Below are positions 48,537 through 61,789 of a stretch of 64,000 nt of DNA, piece after piece (positions within the stretch are counted from its first letter, which is position 1; each line of letters starts with the position of its first letter). The stretch lies in the NCBI GenBank assembly GCA_013398275.1, contig VZSE01008388.1, positions 2,378,494-2,442,493 of the forward strand. Direction: 5' to 3'. This DNA comes from Promerops cafer (Eukaryota; Chordata; Aves; Passeriformes; Nectariniidae). Below the pieces are notes generated by a model. It saw only the letters and a list, made by a program, of their open reading frames with translations, did no database searches and was not told where the DNA came from. The position numbers and the translations under genes were made by a program.

Positions 48537-51500
48537 CAACTCTAGTCATGCAGTTGCTCATCAGGGTTTCTGGGCTCCATACACAGATATATTACACCTG
48601 AGAGTACAGAGGAAATAGTAACCCTTACTTATCCATCTGTAGTCTGTCTGCACTTGGGATGCTGCAAGGGCATGGGTATGCCCTTTGGAAAAGCAGCAGA
48701 AAGAGGTCAGGGGAAGAGACGGGGAAACAGACTTTCCTGTGTAACCTTCCTCCTACATGATCCCCCCAAATCCTTTATTCTTGGTACATCCACTTCAGGG
48801 GCACTGTGTGAAGGACAGGGACCTGGAAATACTCCCATCAAGTGCCTGGCTGTCAGAAACGGAGAGATACATCGCAGGGAGTTCAGATCATGATAAAGAT
48901 GTTGAAATGCTCAGATTCTTAGTGAATGACTTACAAGAAAAGGTTAAAAATGAAATATGTATATAATTTAGTGAAATGAGGATAGAAACCACATCACTGT
49001 CTGGAAATATTCAGAAGCATTAGCTGTAAGGCAAGCTGAGAAAACTAGATGAAGGCCTGACAGGACATAGACAGCATATGCAATCCCCTTCCCTGGTGGT
49101 ACTCAGTTTGGGGTGCACACCACAACCCAGGACAAGGAGAAGAATAGCTTGTTACTCTCTCTCTTCAGACCAGTTGGCACTGCATGACCTTGGGGGATCC
49201 AAGCCAGTGAGACCTCCCTCCTAGAAACACAGTGCCACAGATAAGAGAAGTCACTACAGGAGTCTCTGGCAAAAACCAGCTTTGAGCTGCTGATTTCTTG
49301 GCATCTTCCCTGCCCTCAGCAGCTTCCTATGAAGGGGAGTCTCTCTAAGGATACCTAGTCCTCATGGAGCCCCTTGTCTAAACTGACAGCTCACACAGGA
49401 ACTACATAACCCCATAGATCAATGTCAACAGGAGTGTGTTCAGAGCAGCTAATTACAGACACCAGAGCCGGTGAGGTGAGGGATTGAGAGCAAATGAAGA
49501 ATTAATATGAAGCTGCTAGCAAGCAAGGATTAAAAACAACCATTGTCTATTCTATCCTCATTTGGGGACTTGTAGCTACGATTTGCTGCACAATAGCCTG
49601 GCTGAGTAGTCAGCACTGGGACAAATCACGCAGCAAACGAACTTTGATGCCCTAGGAAAAAAGCAAAGGCGAGATAGAAAGAAACCCAGAGAAGCATCTG
49701 GAATGCAAATTAGTGCCTCCAAAGCACTGGCTGTGAATGCCTGGCCTAAACCCAAACCAAGCCTGAGCACATCCTGGCTGACAGCTCCATGTCCTTGCAA
49801 CATCAGGAAAAACAACCTTTTGGCCCCCGAATTCCCTAATACAACAATACTGAATACTGAGCAGGCATTCTTCAAATGGTTTACAATTGGAAAGGAATCT
49901 CCCTTATCTACTCACAACATGCAGTGTTTCACTACTCCTGTCTACACATGGAAGACTGAAGGTCAAAACAGAGGAGCAGCAATCCCACGGCTATCTCAGA
50001 AATCAGTCAGAGTAGTGAAGGGCAGCCAGGTCTCACAGCCCTACCTGCAATCCCTGCTAAGTTACAGAGGTTCCCTGAGACTGGGAAGGAACTACAATAC
50101 CTCCATCTTCCAGTAACACTGTCACTGGGAATATGCTTCTGGGAGGCATGGAAGAGGCTCCTGGACTTGAAACAGTGGCGAGACCTCTATCCCATCTGAA
50201 TTGAGTCCACAGTGTTGTAGATGTTGAAGTTTGTGCAGCTCTTCTACTTTACTCCCTTCTACCAAGTGTCAGTCTGCCACCAGTTGCCAGTCAAGTTAAG
50301 GGCACATAGCCTGTTATGGAGGTACCTGTAAATGAACTTCCAGATCTGCACTCTAGGCAGAGGCACAAAACATTGCAGACTTGGACTCTGGGAGTCTCCA
50401 AGTCATCTTCCTTTCCAGTGGTTACAAAATGAAGAAGAATCAAAGTGTGACCTGCTTTCCAACTCCTCATCAGTGGAGATAAGAAAGACCCATCTGGGAT
50501 GGTCTCCAGTGCCAGTTGCTGCAGTCGTCCTTTTTGCCTGGTTTCACATTGCAATCATGCCTGGTTTCTTCTACCAGAGTCCAAAGGCAGCTGGACAGTT
50601 TTGTTACCTATTTCTCTCCTTGTTGCCCCTTCCACATCTCACCTGCCTGGCATTTTCTACGGGCACCTGCTGGTGAGGCACACAAAAAGACCATCTATCT
50701 GCTGCTATATCTCTCCAGCTGACCAGAGACAGACAAACAAAAGGGAAATCCCAGGACACCAGCAATCCTGTTGTTACTTCTTCCCATGCAAGGCAATCTT
50801 TGCATTTGTCTTGTAATCTGCATTATTCCTTCTTCCCAATCAAAAGGGAGAATAAAGGCAAGTGATGAGTGATGAGGAATTAATTACAGGCAGAGCCAGC
50901 TGTACCTTCTGCTGGCTGCCTTGAAGACCAGAGCTGGCATTTCAAAAGACTGGCACTCACACAAAAGACCAGCTGGGCTGCCAGATAGAGTAACCCAAGG
51001 GATGCCTTTAAATGTTACCTTCTCACAACAAAAAAAGGTCTTCACTCAGTTTCCACGGGATGGGGACTTCACTGTCACACTGAATTGCAGTGTAGCTCCA
51101 GAAGAGCTGGCGCAGGCAGCAGTGGGAGGGACACAGGGCCTGTGCGGGCAGGGCCATCAGCACAGGCGGTGTGGGATGGCACAGAAGGTTGAGGTTTCCT
51201 CAAGAGTTCTCTTGGGGAGTTAATGCAGGGTGATGGGGTGGGGAAAAGGCTAAGGGACAGCTCAGTTTACTTGGCTCAGATGGAAGGCAGGCAGCTGGAC
51301 TAGTCAGGAAGCAAAGGGAGGACAACACTACCCACTGAGAGATGGGGTACCATGCCAAGTGCAGCAGAGCTCTGTGGGATGGATAGGGAAGGCTGCTGGA
51401 TCCACAGCTAGGAGCTGGCACACAGCCTGGTCTCACTATAACTGCCTGCTGCACTCCTGTAAGATCCTTGCTCCAGTACGGGGCAATCTCAGGAGATGAG

Positions 51501-51924
51501 CTACTGATGACAATTCCTGGCTGCAGCTCCAGTTTAGATTTGGCACCCAGCTGGGAATTCAGACCTTTAAGCCCCCATGGAAATTCCCATGGCATTTCTA
51601 GTGCAGGCAAGACAGACTGAGATAAGAAGAAGCTGACCGATTGCAAGAGATATCCAGTATCTAGAAAGAGATTCACAGTGTGTTGAGAACTTGCACAGCT
51701 TAGCAGAGTCACCTGTAGACCCAAAATGAGGGCTAAAACAAATCCAAGGAGAAGAGAGCTGTTACATTTCTAACAGGGGCTCTGAGCACTTCTTTGAGTG
51801 TTTAACATTAATGCCACTGATCAGAAACTAAAAGCCTAAGGCTTAGTGCAGGCAAATACCAATAGCAAATGACAGTCACCAGAAAGAATCTATTACTGTT
51901 TATAATCTCCACAACAAACACAGG

Positions 51925-52010
51925 GTCTCTCTCCCTCTCTCATGCAAATGGATGTTAATGAATAGCAGTCAGCATCACGCTAGTTACAGAGCTGGGGGAA
52001 AGTTATTGCT
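51925..52010. promoter_or_regulatory. Octamer-containing segment in the large MDGA1 intron
   Basis: ATGCAAAT occurs at 51942-51949, followed by GGATGTTAATGAATAG. There is no repeat identity. It is a modest POU/homeodomain candidate. Confidence 0.22.
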
Positions 52011-53682
52011 CTGAGAGCTAGAGAGCAGAGGGTAGAAAAATAATTGTAGCACAGATAGAGATACAGAAATAATACCAAGTGGTACTGACTCATAATTTCT
52101 AGGAATGTAAGTTGTCTTTGTGCCATGGTAGGATGTATTTACTCAGTCGCAGTCTCTCAGGATGCTTCACACATTAACATATGAGGAGTAAGACAATTAA
52201 AGCCTCTGGGCTGCTTTCCACTTCTGACTACAGAGAACTTTATTTCTACACGTCTGTCACTGTTCTCAGCTCAGTGTGCAGAGACCCCTCTGTCCAGTCA
52301 TAGGGTCACTACACAGACCTGTTTCTGCAGCCACCGCTTCACTAGCTTCAGAGCAGGAGCATTCAGAGAGCTCAGCCTGGTCAGAGTTAGGAAAGCACCA
52401 TGATCCCACCTCTACTCACAAGGCATCTGCATTGGAGCATGGAGAGTGTTCAGCCTGTGCTGCCAGCTGATTGCTGTGGGACACTCCATGCTCTGCTACA
52501 GTAGGGAGGCAATGGAGAAAGGAATCAGGAGACTCAAAGCCTCCTGTTTCCCACTGTGTCTAGGACATTCTGGGGATATAAACAGCAATAAGGTAAGTTT
52601 TGATTGGCAAGTTTCCCCTACAGCAAACCTGTGAAAATTACTTATATATGGCTACAGGGAATATTCTTTGGAGTTAACTGTGGATTTCAAAAACCCAAAG
52701 AAACAAACACATTCCCACCTCTGACCTCCTAAACCATCATCAAATGAAGCTGGGCTTGAAGCAATATTCCCTGACATGGCAAAGCCAATTGCACAGATTG
52801 ATCTATGATCCATCACTATCTGACCAGTCTGGCATGTACAGGAATTTCAGGATGGAGGGAATGTACCAGCAGAGAAGCAATAACACTCTAAAAAGGAAAA
52901 GCGGACATATGGCTGGGCCCCTGGGGAGACACACTGGGCAGGAGGGACCTGGGCCCTGCAGACAGTGGGGTAAGTGCAGTGGTATTGTCGTGGCTGTCTC
53001 GTGATGAGGAATAACAGGAAGAAGGCAGACAAGCTACAGCTATAGCTCCTTCTCTCCAGCATATCCCCACCTGTCTGTGTACATAGAGAGCAGATGGTGA
53101 TATGGCAGGAGCAGACTTACAATGGAGCTATGCTTGAGCTCCTTTGTTCATTTGATCCACCAGTCTAATTAGAGAAACTGTTAGCATAGAAAGATGAATG
53201 ATACAAGACTTCCATCTTTGATACTGTGTTTATGGAACAAAATCCTGGCACCCCTTTTGATGGAAAATACCCTCAGAGGTTGTTTGTGACCAGTAACAGG
53301 CTTTCTAGGTGTGGACAACAGGATGTGGTTTAAGAAATTCAGAAGAGGGAGAAAAAAGATCTCCATGCTCCATAATGCAGCTAGAACAGAAAAGAGGGAG
53401 GGCACAGGGAGGGTGACTCAGGGGTAAGTTCAGAGCTGGTCACTTGTTTGGGTCATGGCTGTGTAGGAGCCCAGTGCTGCTGGCGACTCAGCTCCAGGCA
53501 GGGCCGGGGGAGCCCCAGGTGCTGGGCAGGGAAATGGATGCTCTCCTTCATTTCTCTGTGCAGCTGCTGGCAAGCAGGATGGGAAGACCCTGATGGGGGC
53601 AGCTTCTTCCCTCTTTCCTGCTGTAGCTGCTGCTCCCCAGAAGTGCCGGGTACTACCTTAGAGAGGAGAGGCCAGCCTGGGG

Positions 53683-53745
53683 GAAAATCATAAAATTGTT
53701 TACATTGGAAAAGACATTTAATATCAAGTCCAACCATTAAAAATT
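53683..53745 (-). mobile_element. Short CR1 3'-end fragment
   Basis: The sequence AATCATAAAATTGTTTACA followed by a TTGGAAAAGA..AAGTCCAACC segment resembles the reverse complement of a CR1 3' terminus. It is about 60 bases and diverged. Confidence 0.6.
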
Positions 53746-56700
53746 AGAGTAGGATAAACCTAGCAAGAAGGAGATCATGTGTAGGCAACTTTTCCCACCA
53801 ATTTTGCAGACTCAAGACACAGAGTGAACCGTAGTTCACCTGTGAGGTCTGTTTGCTCCTTGTTCACCCTGTTTCATGACGTGCCCAGATGCCTTCAGGC
53901 AATGCTCTCTCTCCTCCCAGCTTTGATAAGGGCCTTTTCATCTTTGGCACCAGAGACAGCTTGGTCCTTTGCGGAATTCCTTTGCTTAGCTCTCAGACTG
54001 AGAGCACAAACTGTGCTCAGCACTCTCCAACGAGCTGAAACAAAGTCTGCTGCATAGACACTGCCAGGTTTAAAAGAGCACAACAGCCAGACAGGGGACT
54101 CTGCCTGTCTCCTTTCTGTGGGCAGGCTTTGCAAAGACCTCACCAAGAAAGGAGGGAGCCTCCCAGAGCTCCCAAAATACATAAGATGTGCTTGAAAGAG
54201 TTCCTGACAAAAACCCTGCAGACATGGATATACTTATGCTGAGGAAAATTTTGTGTGTATCTTCTCTATCCCTATTAACAATTTCCCTATTTCCCCATCA
54301 TCACCCTGTCCGTGGTGTCTCAGTCCCGGGAGCCAAGCACAGCAGCTGCACAGCTGCAGGGCTTGGAGCAGATGGGCAATGCTGAAGCCAGAGAGACAGC
54401 AGGAAGGAGCAGCTGAGATCTCATATTCTTCCTGCTGAACTGAGGACACCACTCAAAAGCTGTTCTCTGGCCTCATCCTCTGACTGACCCAGGGAGATGT
54501 GAGAGGATGAATGGTTCAGGCCTTGACAGTGATTTGCTGCAGGAAAGCTGTTTGTTAGAACAGGCTGTGCTCCCAGCTTTGAGCTCATTATAGCTGGGAT
54601 GCATTATAGGATGCATTATAGCAAGAGACTTTTTCCACTTCATGCCTCCTTACTTGCACCACAGAACTTCCAGGCAACTAGCTGAGACAGCGAGACTCCA
54701 AACCTGCAACCGCAAACTCCTTCAAGTGCTGGGGTGCCTGTCATCCTTGCAGGGAGAGGAAGTCACTCTTAGAAGTGATGGTGGTGACTGACACTTGTTG
54801 AGCATTTCTTTGATTTTCTGGGATGCATTTCCATACATTACAAAGCCATGTCTGGTTGAAGCTCAAGTACAGATAGGGATGGATGCACAAGTAGCGTGTC
54901 ACAGTTTGCACTCTGTCCCCATAGCCTTTATCCTGTCAGAGCACACGGGGGCGTGTCCAGATGTGCACCTGGAATGACCAACAGTGAAATAATTAATGGT
55001 CTATGGAGAGAATAGAAGAGTGACAAGGGAGTGCTAAAGAAGTAGCTGGATGTGCTCTGAGAGCTCCTGTTTCCTCTCAAGTGTCTGTTAAGTTTTGTAT
55101 GTATCAATTTCAGAGACTGAATAATTGATGCAACACCTGATGTCTCAGGAGATGATCAGGTTGCAGTGTATCCTTACAGTTCCTCAACTTTGTACAAGGC
55201 TGCTGCTGTGATTAAAGTCTGAATGGAAAGATGTTCTGCTGAACGAAGGGAGGGGGGATCACAACTGCCCACAAGAGGAATAACTGTGTCTCCAATCAGG
55301 TGATCAGGAGCAAAGAAAATCTGTGGGGCTCCAGGGCATCTGCAAATGAATGGGTGCCAGCAATCTGTGCTCCAACAGCTTTCCCAACAAAACCTGCAGC
55401 AGGAAAGTAGTCAGACATTCAACTGGTAAGACAGAAGAGGACTTTTGAAGAAGGTAACATTTCAGTGCCTGCACGGAGAACTTGATTCAGCGATGCCCTT
55501 TGAGTGAGGGGCAAGGAAAGGCAAGGATCAGTGAACCCACATTCAAGGTACTAAACAGAATGCCTGCATTAACATGAAGACACAATATTTGTGGAATGAA
55601 AATGACATGTAGCCAATCCACATCTGAACACCTTTCCCTCGTCTCCATGTCTTCTTCTTTAGATGTTAAGCTCTTTGGCTAAGGGATGATCCAATCCTAC
55701 ATATCAGACATGCTGTTGGCGCTCTTTGTAAATAAACATCTAATGAAGGTATAGACGCATAGTACTTACTGGGCTCCAGCAAAAGTGACTGAAGGGAATT
55801 CTCTCTGCCCTTGGTTATGCAGGAAGTTTGATTAGATGATGTATCAGTACCACTGGGTCTTAATAATCTTTAAATCTATGCCTCTAATCCAAAGTTCATT
55901 GAATTCTTTAGAAAAACAATGACTTCATCTGTCTTTGGTTCAGAGCCACTGTATTGAACTTACTGAGGCTGAATGACACTTTACAAATACATGGTCTTCT
56001 TGCTAGGTATTTATAATCCTTGCTCATGATCATGGTATTTGACTAACCTACCAAAAAACACCATGCAGATACTACTAGAAGAGACCACAATCTATCCAAA
56101 GGTCCATACCACAGCCCACAGGAAGGTGCTGGATCTCTTAACAAATCATTAGTCAAATACGTATTTATCGATGGTCAAGAATAAGTGGAAATCGCATCTG
56201 AATAAGTGGAAAAAGAATGAGTATTAAAAAAATTGAATGCATTTTTTCATTACAAACTGTTCACTTAACTCTAACTGCAACTTGTTTTCAAGAGCCTAGA
56301 GGGAAGTGAATCATACTCATTAGGAAAATCAGCCTCCCCTCAATCAATCCCATGATCCACACTCTACCGTGTAGAGTTATTGCACTGGAGATAATGGCAT
56401 GGATTTAACGAACGACACATTTTGATATAAGGCAAACTTCATGTATCCAAAAGAATGCAGCTACCTCCAGGGTGCCACCCACATTACTGCGCAGTGGCAG
56501 GGTGCTGTGTTCATAAACAAAGTTTGGGTAGGAACGAGGGAGCTATGATGTTGAATCTTAAAAAAATGATGCCTCTGTGGTTCAAAGGCACATGCTTTTG
56601 CATTGACATAACCTGTACCTCTCAATCTGTGTGACTTGACAGCTCTGACTAATGTCACTTGTGAGAAACAAGTTCAAGCCACACGGCACCCGCTGGCTCC

Positions 56701-57004
56701 TACGTGTGGTCATCCACCACGGCCTTTTAGACACACCTTTGCACTGATTGTCTGATCTGAGTTGAAGAAGTACAGAAGCAATTCAGTTTGGCAGGCCTTC
56801 CAGACCTGTGATTCCTCCTCAGCAGGAGCGCTTCAGTGGTGACACTGCCTGTGTAAGTGGCCTGCCCACAACCCAGTTCCCTCTGTGAAACAGCCACGGC
56901 TTTCTTGAACTCAGATGCTGTGGCAAGTGATCTGAGCACGTCTCATTGTTTCCAGTGACTCAGAACCAAAATACTTCTTAATTGGTCCCCAGCACTGTTC
57001 CTCA

Positions 57005-57262
57005 TGGGATCTTAGAATAGAGTAGAAGAGAAAAAAAAGAAATGGGAAATGAAGGGAAAGAAATTTGGAAAGGACCTATAACCACCAACTGCCTGACCAC
57101 TTTGATCACTTCTCTAGGAAGCCCATTCCAGTGTCTGACCACCCTTTCAATAAAGAAATTTCATCCTCCCCTGATGCAGTTTTGAACCATTCCCATGCTG
57201 TCACTGGATACCATGGATCGGCACTTTTTACCCCCTTTCCCTCCTCAAGAATTTGTAGAAAG
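57005..57262 (-). mobile_element. CR1 3'-end fragment with internal deletion
   Basis: About 260 bases match the CR1 3' UTR in reverse orientation. Landmarks are CCAACTGCCTGACCACTT, CTCTAGGAAGCCCATTCCAG, GACCACCCTTTCAATAAAGA and TGTCACTGGATACCA. Segments expected between the first landmarks are absent, so the copy carries deletions. Confidence 0.85.
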
Positions 57263-57775
57263 CAATGAGTACTTTATAATTTTACTGGAAGCTTCCCATC
57301 CTGATTATACACAGATACATAGACTTAGCTGGGGTGGTCAGATAAGGTCTGTGTCAGCACTGGAACAATCACACCCTTAACTCTCCATTCAGTGGTTGAA
57401 ATTTCCATGTCTCTCTCAGCAACCTTCATCCTGCAAGCTGACCACGAAGACATCTCTTGCTGCAGGGCCTGCAGGAGCATCCAGCAGCGAGGAGGAGGCT
57501 GTACAGATCATAACCTGGCTACCACTGAGTTAGGAGGCATGAGAGAAAGCTGGCAGGGGACTGTGGTGGAACCAGTTTGTCAGGGAAACTGTCCTCTTAA
57601 AGCATCTCCCTCTCAGGCAGCCCCTGGGAGGGGAGGAAGAGGAGTCTGATGGCTGAAGCAAGGATTTGAGGATTTGCTCCCAGCCAACCTGGCAAAAAGG
57701 CTTTTTGAACTTGGCGAATAGCTTCTAGATGTTATGTCTAGTCTCCTCCCCTGAAGAAAGCAAGCAATTCCTCAG

Positions 57776-57935
57776 AAACACAGAATCACAGAATATTCTG
57801 AGCTGGAAGGGACCCACAAGGATCATCAAGTCCAACTCCTAAGTGAATGGCCCACACAGGGATTGATGCCATGATGGCATCATTAGCACCATTAGCTCCA
57901 ACCAGCTGAGCCTCCTTTGACATTTCTATGCCAGC
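57776..57935 (-). mobile_element. CR1 3'-end fragment
   Basis: This fragment starts with the classic reverse-complement CR1 terminus (ACACAGAATCACAGAATATT, then CTGGAAGGGACCCACAAGG and ATCATCAAGTCCAACTCCT). Similarity fades after about 57935. It is the best preserved CR1 3' end in the window. Confidence 0.88.
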
Positions 57936-60029
57936 CGCAGGTAAGACACCCTTGCTCTTGAATGCCTGGTGGAAATGGGATTTCTTTTCTTCCCCTCCCC
58001 CTGATTTTTGTGTTGGGCCTGGCAGGATCATAGGGCAATGTGAATCCTGGCTACAGAGGTGGCCAGAGGAAGAAAAACAGATAACCAAATAACTTCAGAA
58101 GAACAGGGATTGCCTCCAGGGAGCTCCCCTTCATCCTGCTCTCTCATCAGCTGAGAGATATTCAACAGCGTCCCGCTCTGCTAGTCACTGAATATTTTAT
58201 ATCATGGCTACAACTAGTGCATTTGTATTCTGTTTCTCTCTTTCGTCATATCTATTATAAACGAGTAGTGTCTGGGAACTCTCCCAGGGAAGATTTGCCT
58301 GGATGGCTACGGATATTTTATAGTCAAATTGTGAGAGTAAACCAGCTTTCAAGTTCTGTAGTGGGGGGAAAAAAAGGTAATAAAAGGGTTATTAAAAAAA
58401 TAAATAAATGTCGGGATTTTATACGGCTACTTTTTGTAGTGACAGAGCTTCAGTTTGCTCCACGATGGAGCTCGAGTTGCTAGAAGAGGCTTGGGATGGG
58501 AGACACCCTCTTGCTGGCATTGTCTGCTGACAGGAGCAATCTGATACACTCTTCCTGGCACCTGCCTTGGCAGGACTGTGCTGGCACTAGGTGAGCCAGG
58601 GGTTGTGGCTGTGACTGCAGGCATCAGGGACAGCCTGGTCTATGGGAAGCAAGGCATGGCTCAGGATTGCAGCAACTCCACCTTTACCTTATCATCATTG
58701 CATATGTGAGATGGATGGGAGGGCAGGGTCTGTCTCCTCCTTTCACAGGAGAAGTCCTACTGAGTCCTACACCCTCCTCTAAACCAGGGCTAAAGAAGAA
58801 GAGCTGAATAAACTTGTTTTGCCCTAAGAACTCTGAGAGGACTTCAGCCAATAAGGGCATCAAGCCTGGCATCAAGGTACTGAGTTTCAATTTGCAGGCA
58901 GATATATGGTGGGTTTGCTGGACCAAGTAATGTATTCCACAGGCCAAGAGAAAAAGAACTTCTTTCTCATTTCATTCTTTTTCAATCTCTTTGTCTAATC
59001 AGTCTGATTTTAAAATTTGCTCTCAGCTCAGCAGCACCCACTGTGGAAATCATATGGCATTAAAGACTCTATGCCACTCACAGAAATTTATCAGCCCCTG
59101 TGTACAACAAGAGGAAAAACAGGGATCAGGCAGCAGCCATAACATTGGGTATGCAGGGAAAAACCAACAGATATAAAAGGTGTCTGAAGTTGAGGAACAG
59201 AAAATGGCACTCAGAGGCTTTCTTGGGTCTCAGGAGTCACCATCACTTTCGGGTAATTTGTGGGTAGAGCTAATCAGTAAGGAGTGAAAATGCTAAAAAC
59301 AAGAAAACCTGTAATGAATTGATTCTCTAGCATGTCCAGTCTACCCCATCTCCAGACAGACCACCACAAGAGAACTGTTAAACCGAGCTCTCTTCCAAAA
59401 TCAAGCAAATGCTGATGAGCTTTTACTTCACCTGTGAAGTGAACCTGGGAATACGACACAAGAAAAAAGCAAGAGAGGCTTCCTCTCTCCACATCTTCTT
59501 TTTTGCCCATCTCCCACCAGTTTGGGCCACTCTTCATCAAGCCAAGCCTCCAGGAGAAGACGAGCAGGAATTAGGCAGCAGAGCTGACTTGCCATAAGGG
59601 CCAGCTGCAGGGAACACATGAGTTTGCCAGACAGCATTAGCAGCTGGACTCTGTCAGCTAAGCAGGACCAGCAGGTCCAGGAAAATCTGGTGTGAGCCCA
59701 CACTGACAGTGCTCTGCCTGAGCAACCTGCCACCGCTGGCATGACTGCAACACGGAGCAGCCTGTCTCCAGGGGAAACCCAGGTGTGTGAAAACACCTCC
59801 GACCTAGCCCAATTCCAAGTGCAGAGAGCAGATACGAACCCTCAAAACACAGACACAGATGGAGACCTGCTCAGTGAACTGCAGCCCAGCTCCTAGCCCC
59901 CGACACCCATGGTGTCAGAGTTTCAGCCTTGCCCAGATTTTGCAGTTTAACCTCTCAACCACGCCACATGTGCACAGAGACGTGGCCAGACTCAGGAGCA
60001 TGTTTCCTCCCAATGACATCTGCAGTACT

Positions 60030-60250
60030 GAGCAGAGAGTGGTTAATTAACCCCGCTTATTGAAGGGCGGACACATTCCTGCCTGGGCCCTGATTTTTCA
60101 GTCAGGCTCTAGTCCAGCAGGTGATTAATAACCCTGTGTGCTGCGGGGAGAGTGCATCTATTATTCAAATTAATGAAATTATAATCAAGAGGTGACGAAT
60201 TAGCAGTTGCTCCTTGACTGGATATGGAAACTCATTAGTGTGCCAGGCGC
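60030..60250. promoter_or_regulatory. Enhancer-like block in the large MDGA1 intron
   Basis: The 12-base palindrome GGTTAATTAACC lies at 60041-60052. It is followed by GTGATTAATAACC and by ATTATTCAAATTAATGAAAT plus further TAAT cores to about 60240. The block sits about 400 bases from the second MAM exon. It looks like a homeodomain-responsive conserved element, judged from composition only. Confidence 0.38.
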
Positions 60251-60668
60251 TTCTGTGGTGCTCGGTGCACTCGAGGCTTAGAGCAACGAAAGGAGGGAGC
60301 CAAGCAGAGCAGGCAGCCCCTTGGCACAGCTGGGGGAACACACATCCTGCGCACCCCAGTGTAGCTGTGGCCACCCCAGAGCTCTCTGGTTCACAAAGCC
60401 CCTTCACCCTCTTCTCCTGTCCAACGCACAGACTGACTGTAAGGTGCTGCCCCAAGGATGGGCTGTGACAGCCTCACAACCCTGCCGCTGCTGGGCTACG
60501 GGACAAGTATGTGAGTGCAGCAGCCCGCCCTGCTGCTTGGAATACTGGAGTAGGACTCCCACCCTCTGGAATCACTGGTCGCAGGCACAGCTGCTGGAGC
60601 AAGAGGCTGGAGATCTTCCCCAAGAGCCCACATGAGGCTGAGTTTACCCTTCCCCAGAGGGAACTCAC

Positions 60669-60803
60669 CAATGTGCTTCCCGTACATGTGGTAGTAGAAG
60701 GAGACACAGTAATACTTGGCAGTGATATTGTAGAGGGGGCTGATGAGCCGGGCTTTGTCTCCTGTCACCCGGGGCCGGGACGCCTCGATGAACATGTAAT
60801 AAC
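60669..60803 (-). CDS. MDGA1: MDGA1 exon encoding the middle of the MAM domain
   Basis: This 135-base internal exon encodes 45 residues. They include [11 protein letters not shown], an [14 protein letters not shown] stretch with the third MAM cysteine and an N-glycosylation sequon (Asn-Ile-Thr), and end [11 protein letters not shown]. This is the beta-sandwich core of the MAM domain. The acceptor is TCTGCAG above 60803 and the donor is GTGAGT below 60669. It is phase 1-1 and joins both neighbours in frame: the split glycine codon GGT is completed at its start and GGC at its end. From memory, the mammalian MDGA1 protein reads ETSRPRELGDRARLVSP here, so the bird copy has several substitutions in the segment after SRPR. 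Confidence 0.96.
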
Positions 60804-61008
60804 CTGCAGAATGAGAGGGAAAGGTGGGCAAAGGCAGCATCCACTGGGCCTCCCTTCCTCCAAATGATGGGATGTCAGTGTGGCTGGGAGACCACCCCTC
60901 CTCTGGGAGACATGGTCTTGCTCTGCCCACCTGCTCTGCGCCCACTGTGATCCTGGCCAGAGACACTTGCAGGGTATCTGCAGTGCCTCCCCTGCCTTGG
61001 CAGTATTT

Positions 61009-61060
61009 AGGGAAGTGCAGGAGAGACAGGCATCGGGGAAGTGCAGGAGAGACAGGCATC
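61009..61060 (+). repeat. 26-base tandem duplication
   Basis: Two head-to-tail copies of a 26-base unit (GGGAAGTGCAGGAGAGACAG plus GCATC, with one base difference at the first position) in the intron between the first two MAM exons. Confidence 0.9.
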
Positions 61061-61789
61061 TGCAGACCTGCTGTGAGCACACGTAGCAGGTGAACCCCTG
61101 CATGCACATGCACATCTGTCTGGGTGCACAAAGAGCCTCTGAGCTGACTGCACTGTGCAAGAACACCAGAAAGAGAAGCCATTCCAGACTAATTTCTCTG
61201 CCTCAAGTAGAGGGAGAGAGAGTTCGGTACATCTAGCCTGAACAATATTGTTGTCTAAAGAGAACAATACCAAAGCAGCTGTTAACAGCCCAGGGAGGAA
61301 GAGATTAGCCATTTAATTTGTTAACATCATTTTCAATGCTCAGTCAGGTTGGTGTACTGAACACTAATGGGAAAAACCATTTCCTTAGCGGGCCATTGGA
61401 TGTTTCCCATTTTTTTCTGAGTTCAAAGATATGTGTTTGCATACAAATTTACTTTTCTTATTACAGAAAGAGGGACGTAGTATCCAGCTAAACTAGGAGT
61501 ATGAACTCCACACACAGCTAGGGTGAGCAATACATAACACCAGTCTCCTCCAGCTATAGGTGAGGCTTCCTCCTGCCCCACAGGAAGCTCCAGTCTAGTC
61601 TCTCATGCTTCTGTGCTTGGTACTAAGGAGATCTGATTGCATTCCTGAGAACTTCTTTGAGGAAACAGCTCACTAAAACCTACAGGGCCATTTCTAGGTG
61701 TTAGAGATATTCTCCTACTTGTTTATCCATTTTTTTCTTCAAAACAAGCATCAAACAGTGCAAGGGCATTAGGCATCAGGCAATTAGCT

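Larger units (their letters stand above)
47254..60668 (-). other. MDGA1: 13.4 kb MDGA1 intron splitting the MAM domain
   Basis: This is a phase 1 intron with donor GTGAGT at its upstream end and acceptor TTACAG at its downstream end. It contains four CR1 fragments (47.8, 53.7, 57.0 and 57.8 kb), an (ATCA)n microsatellite at 48.5 kb, an octamer-containing block near 51.9 kb and an enhancer-like AT-rich block at 60.0-60.25 kb. The open frames within it show no family resemblance and are taken as chance. Confidence 0.85.
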
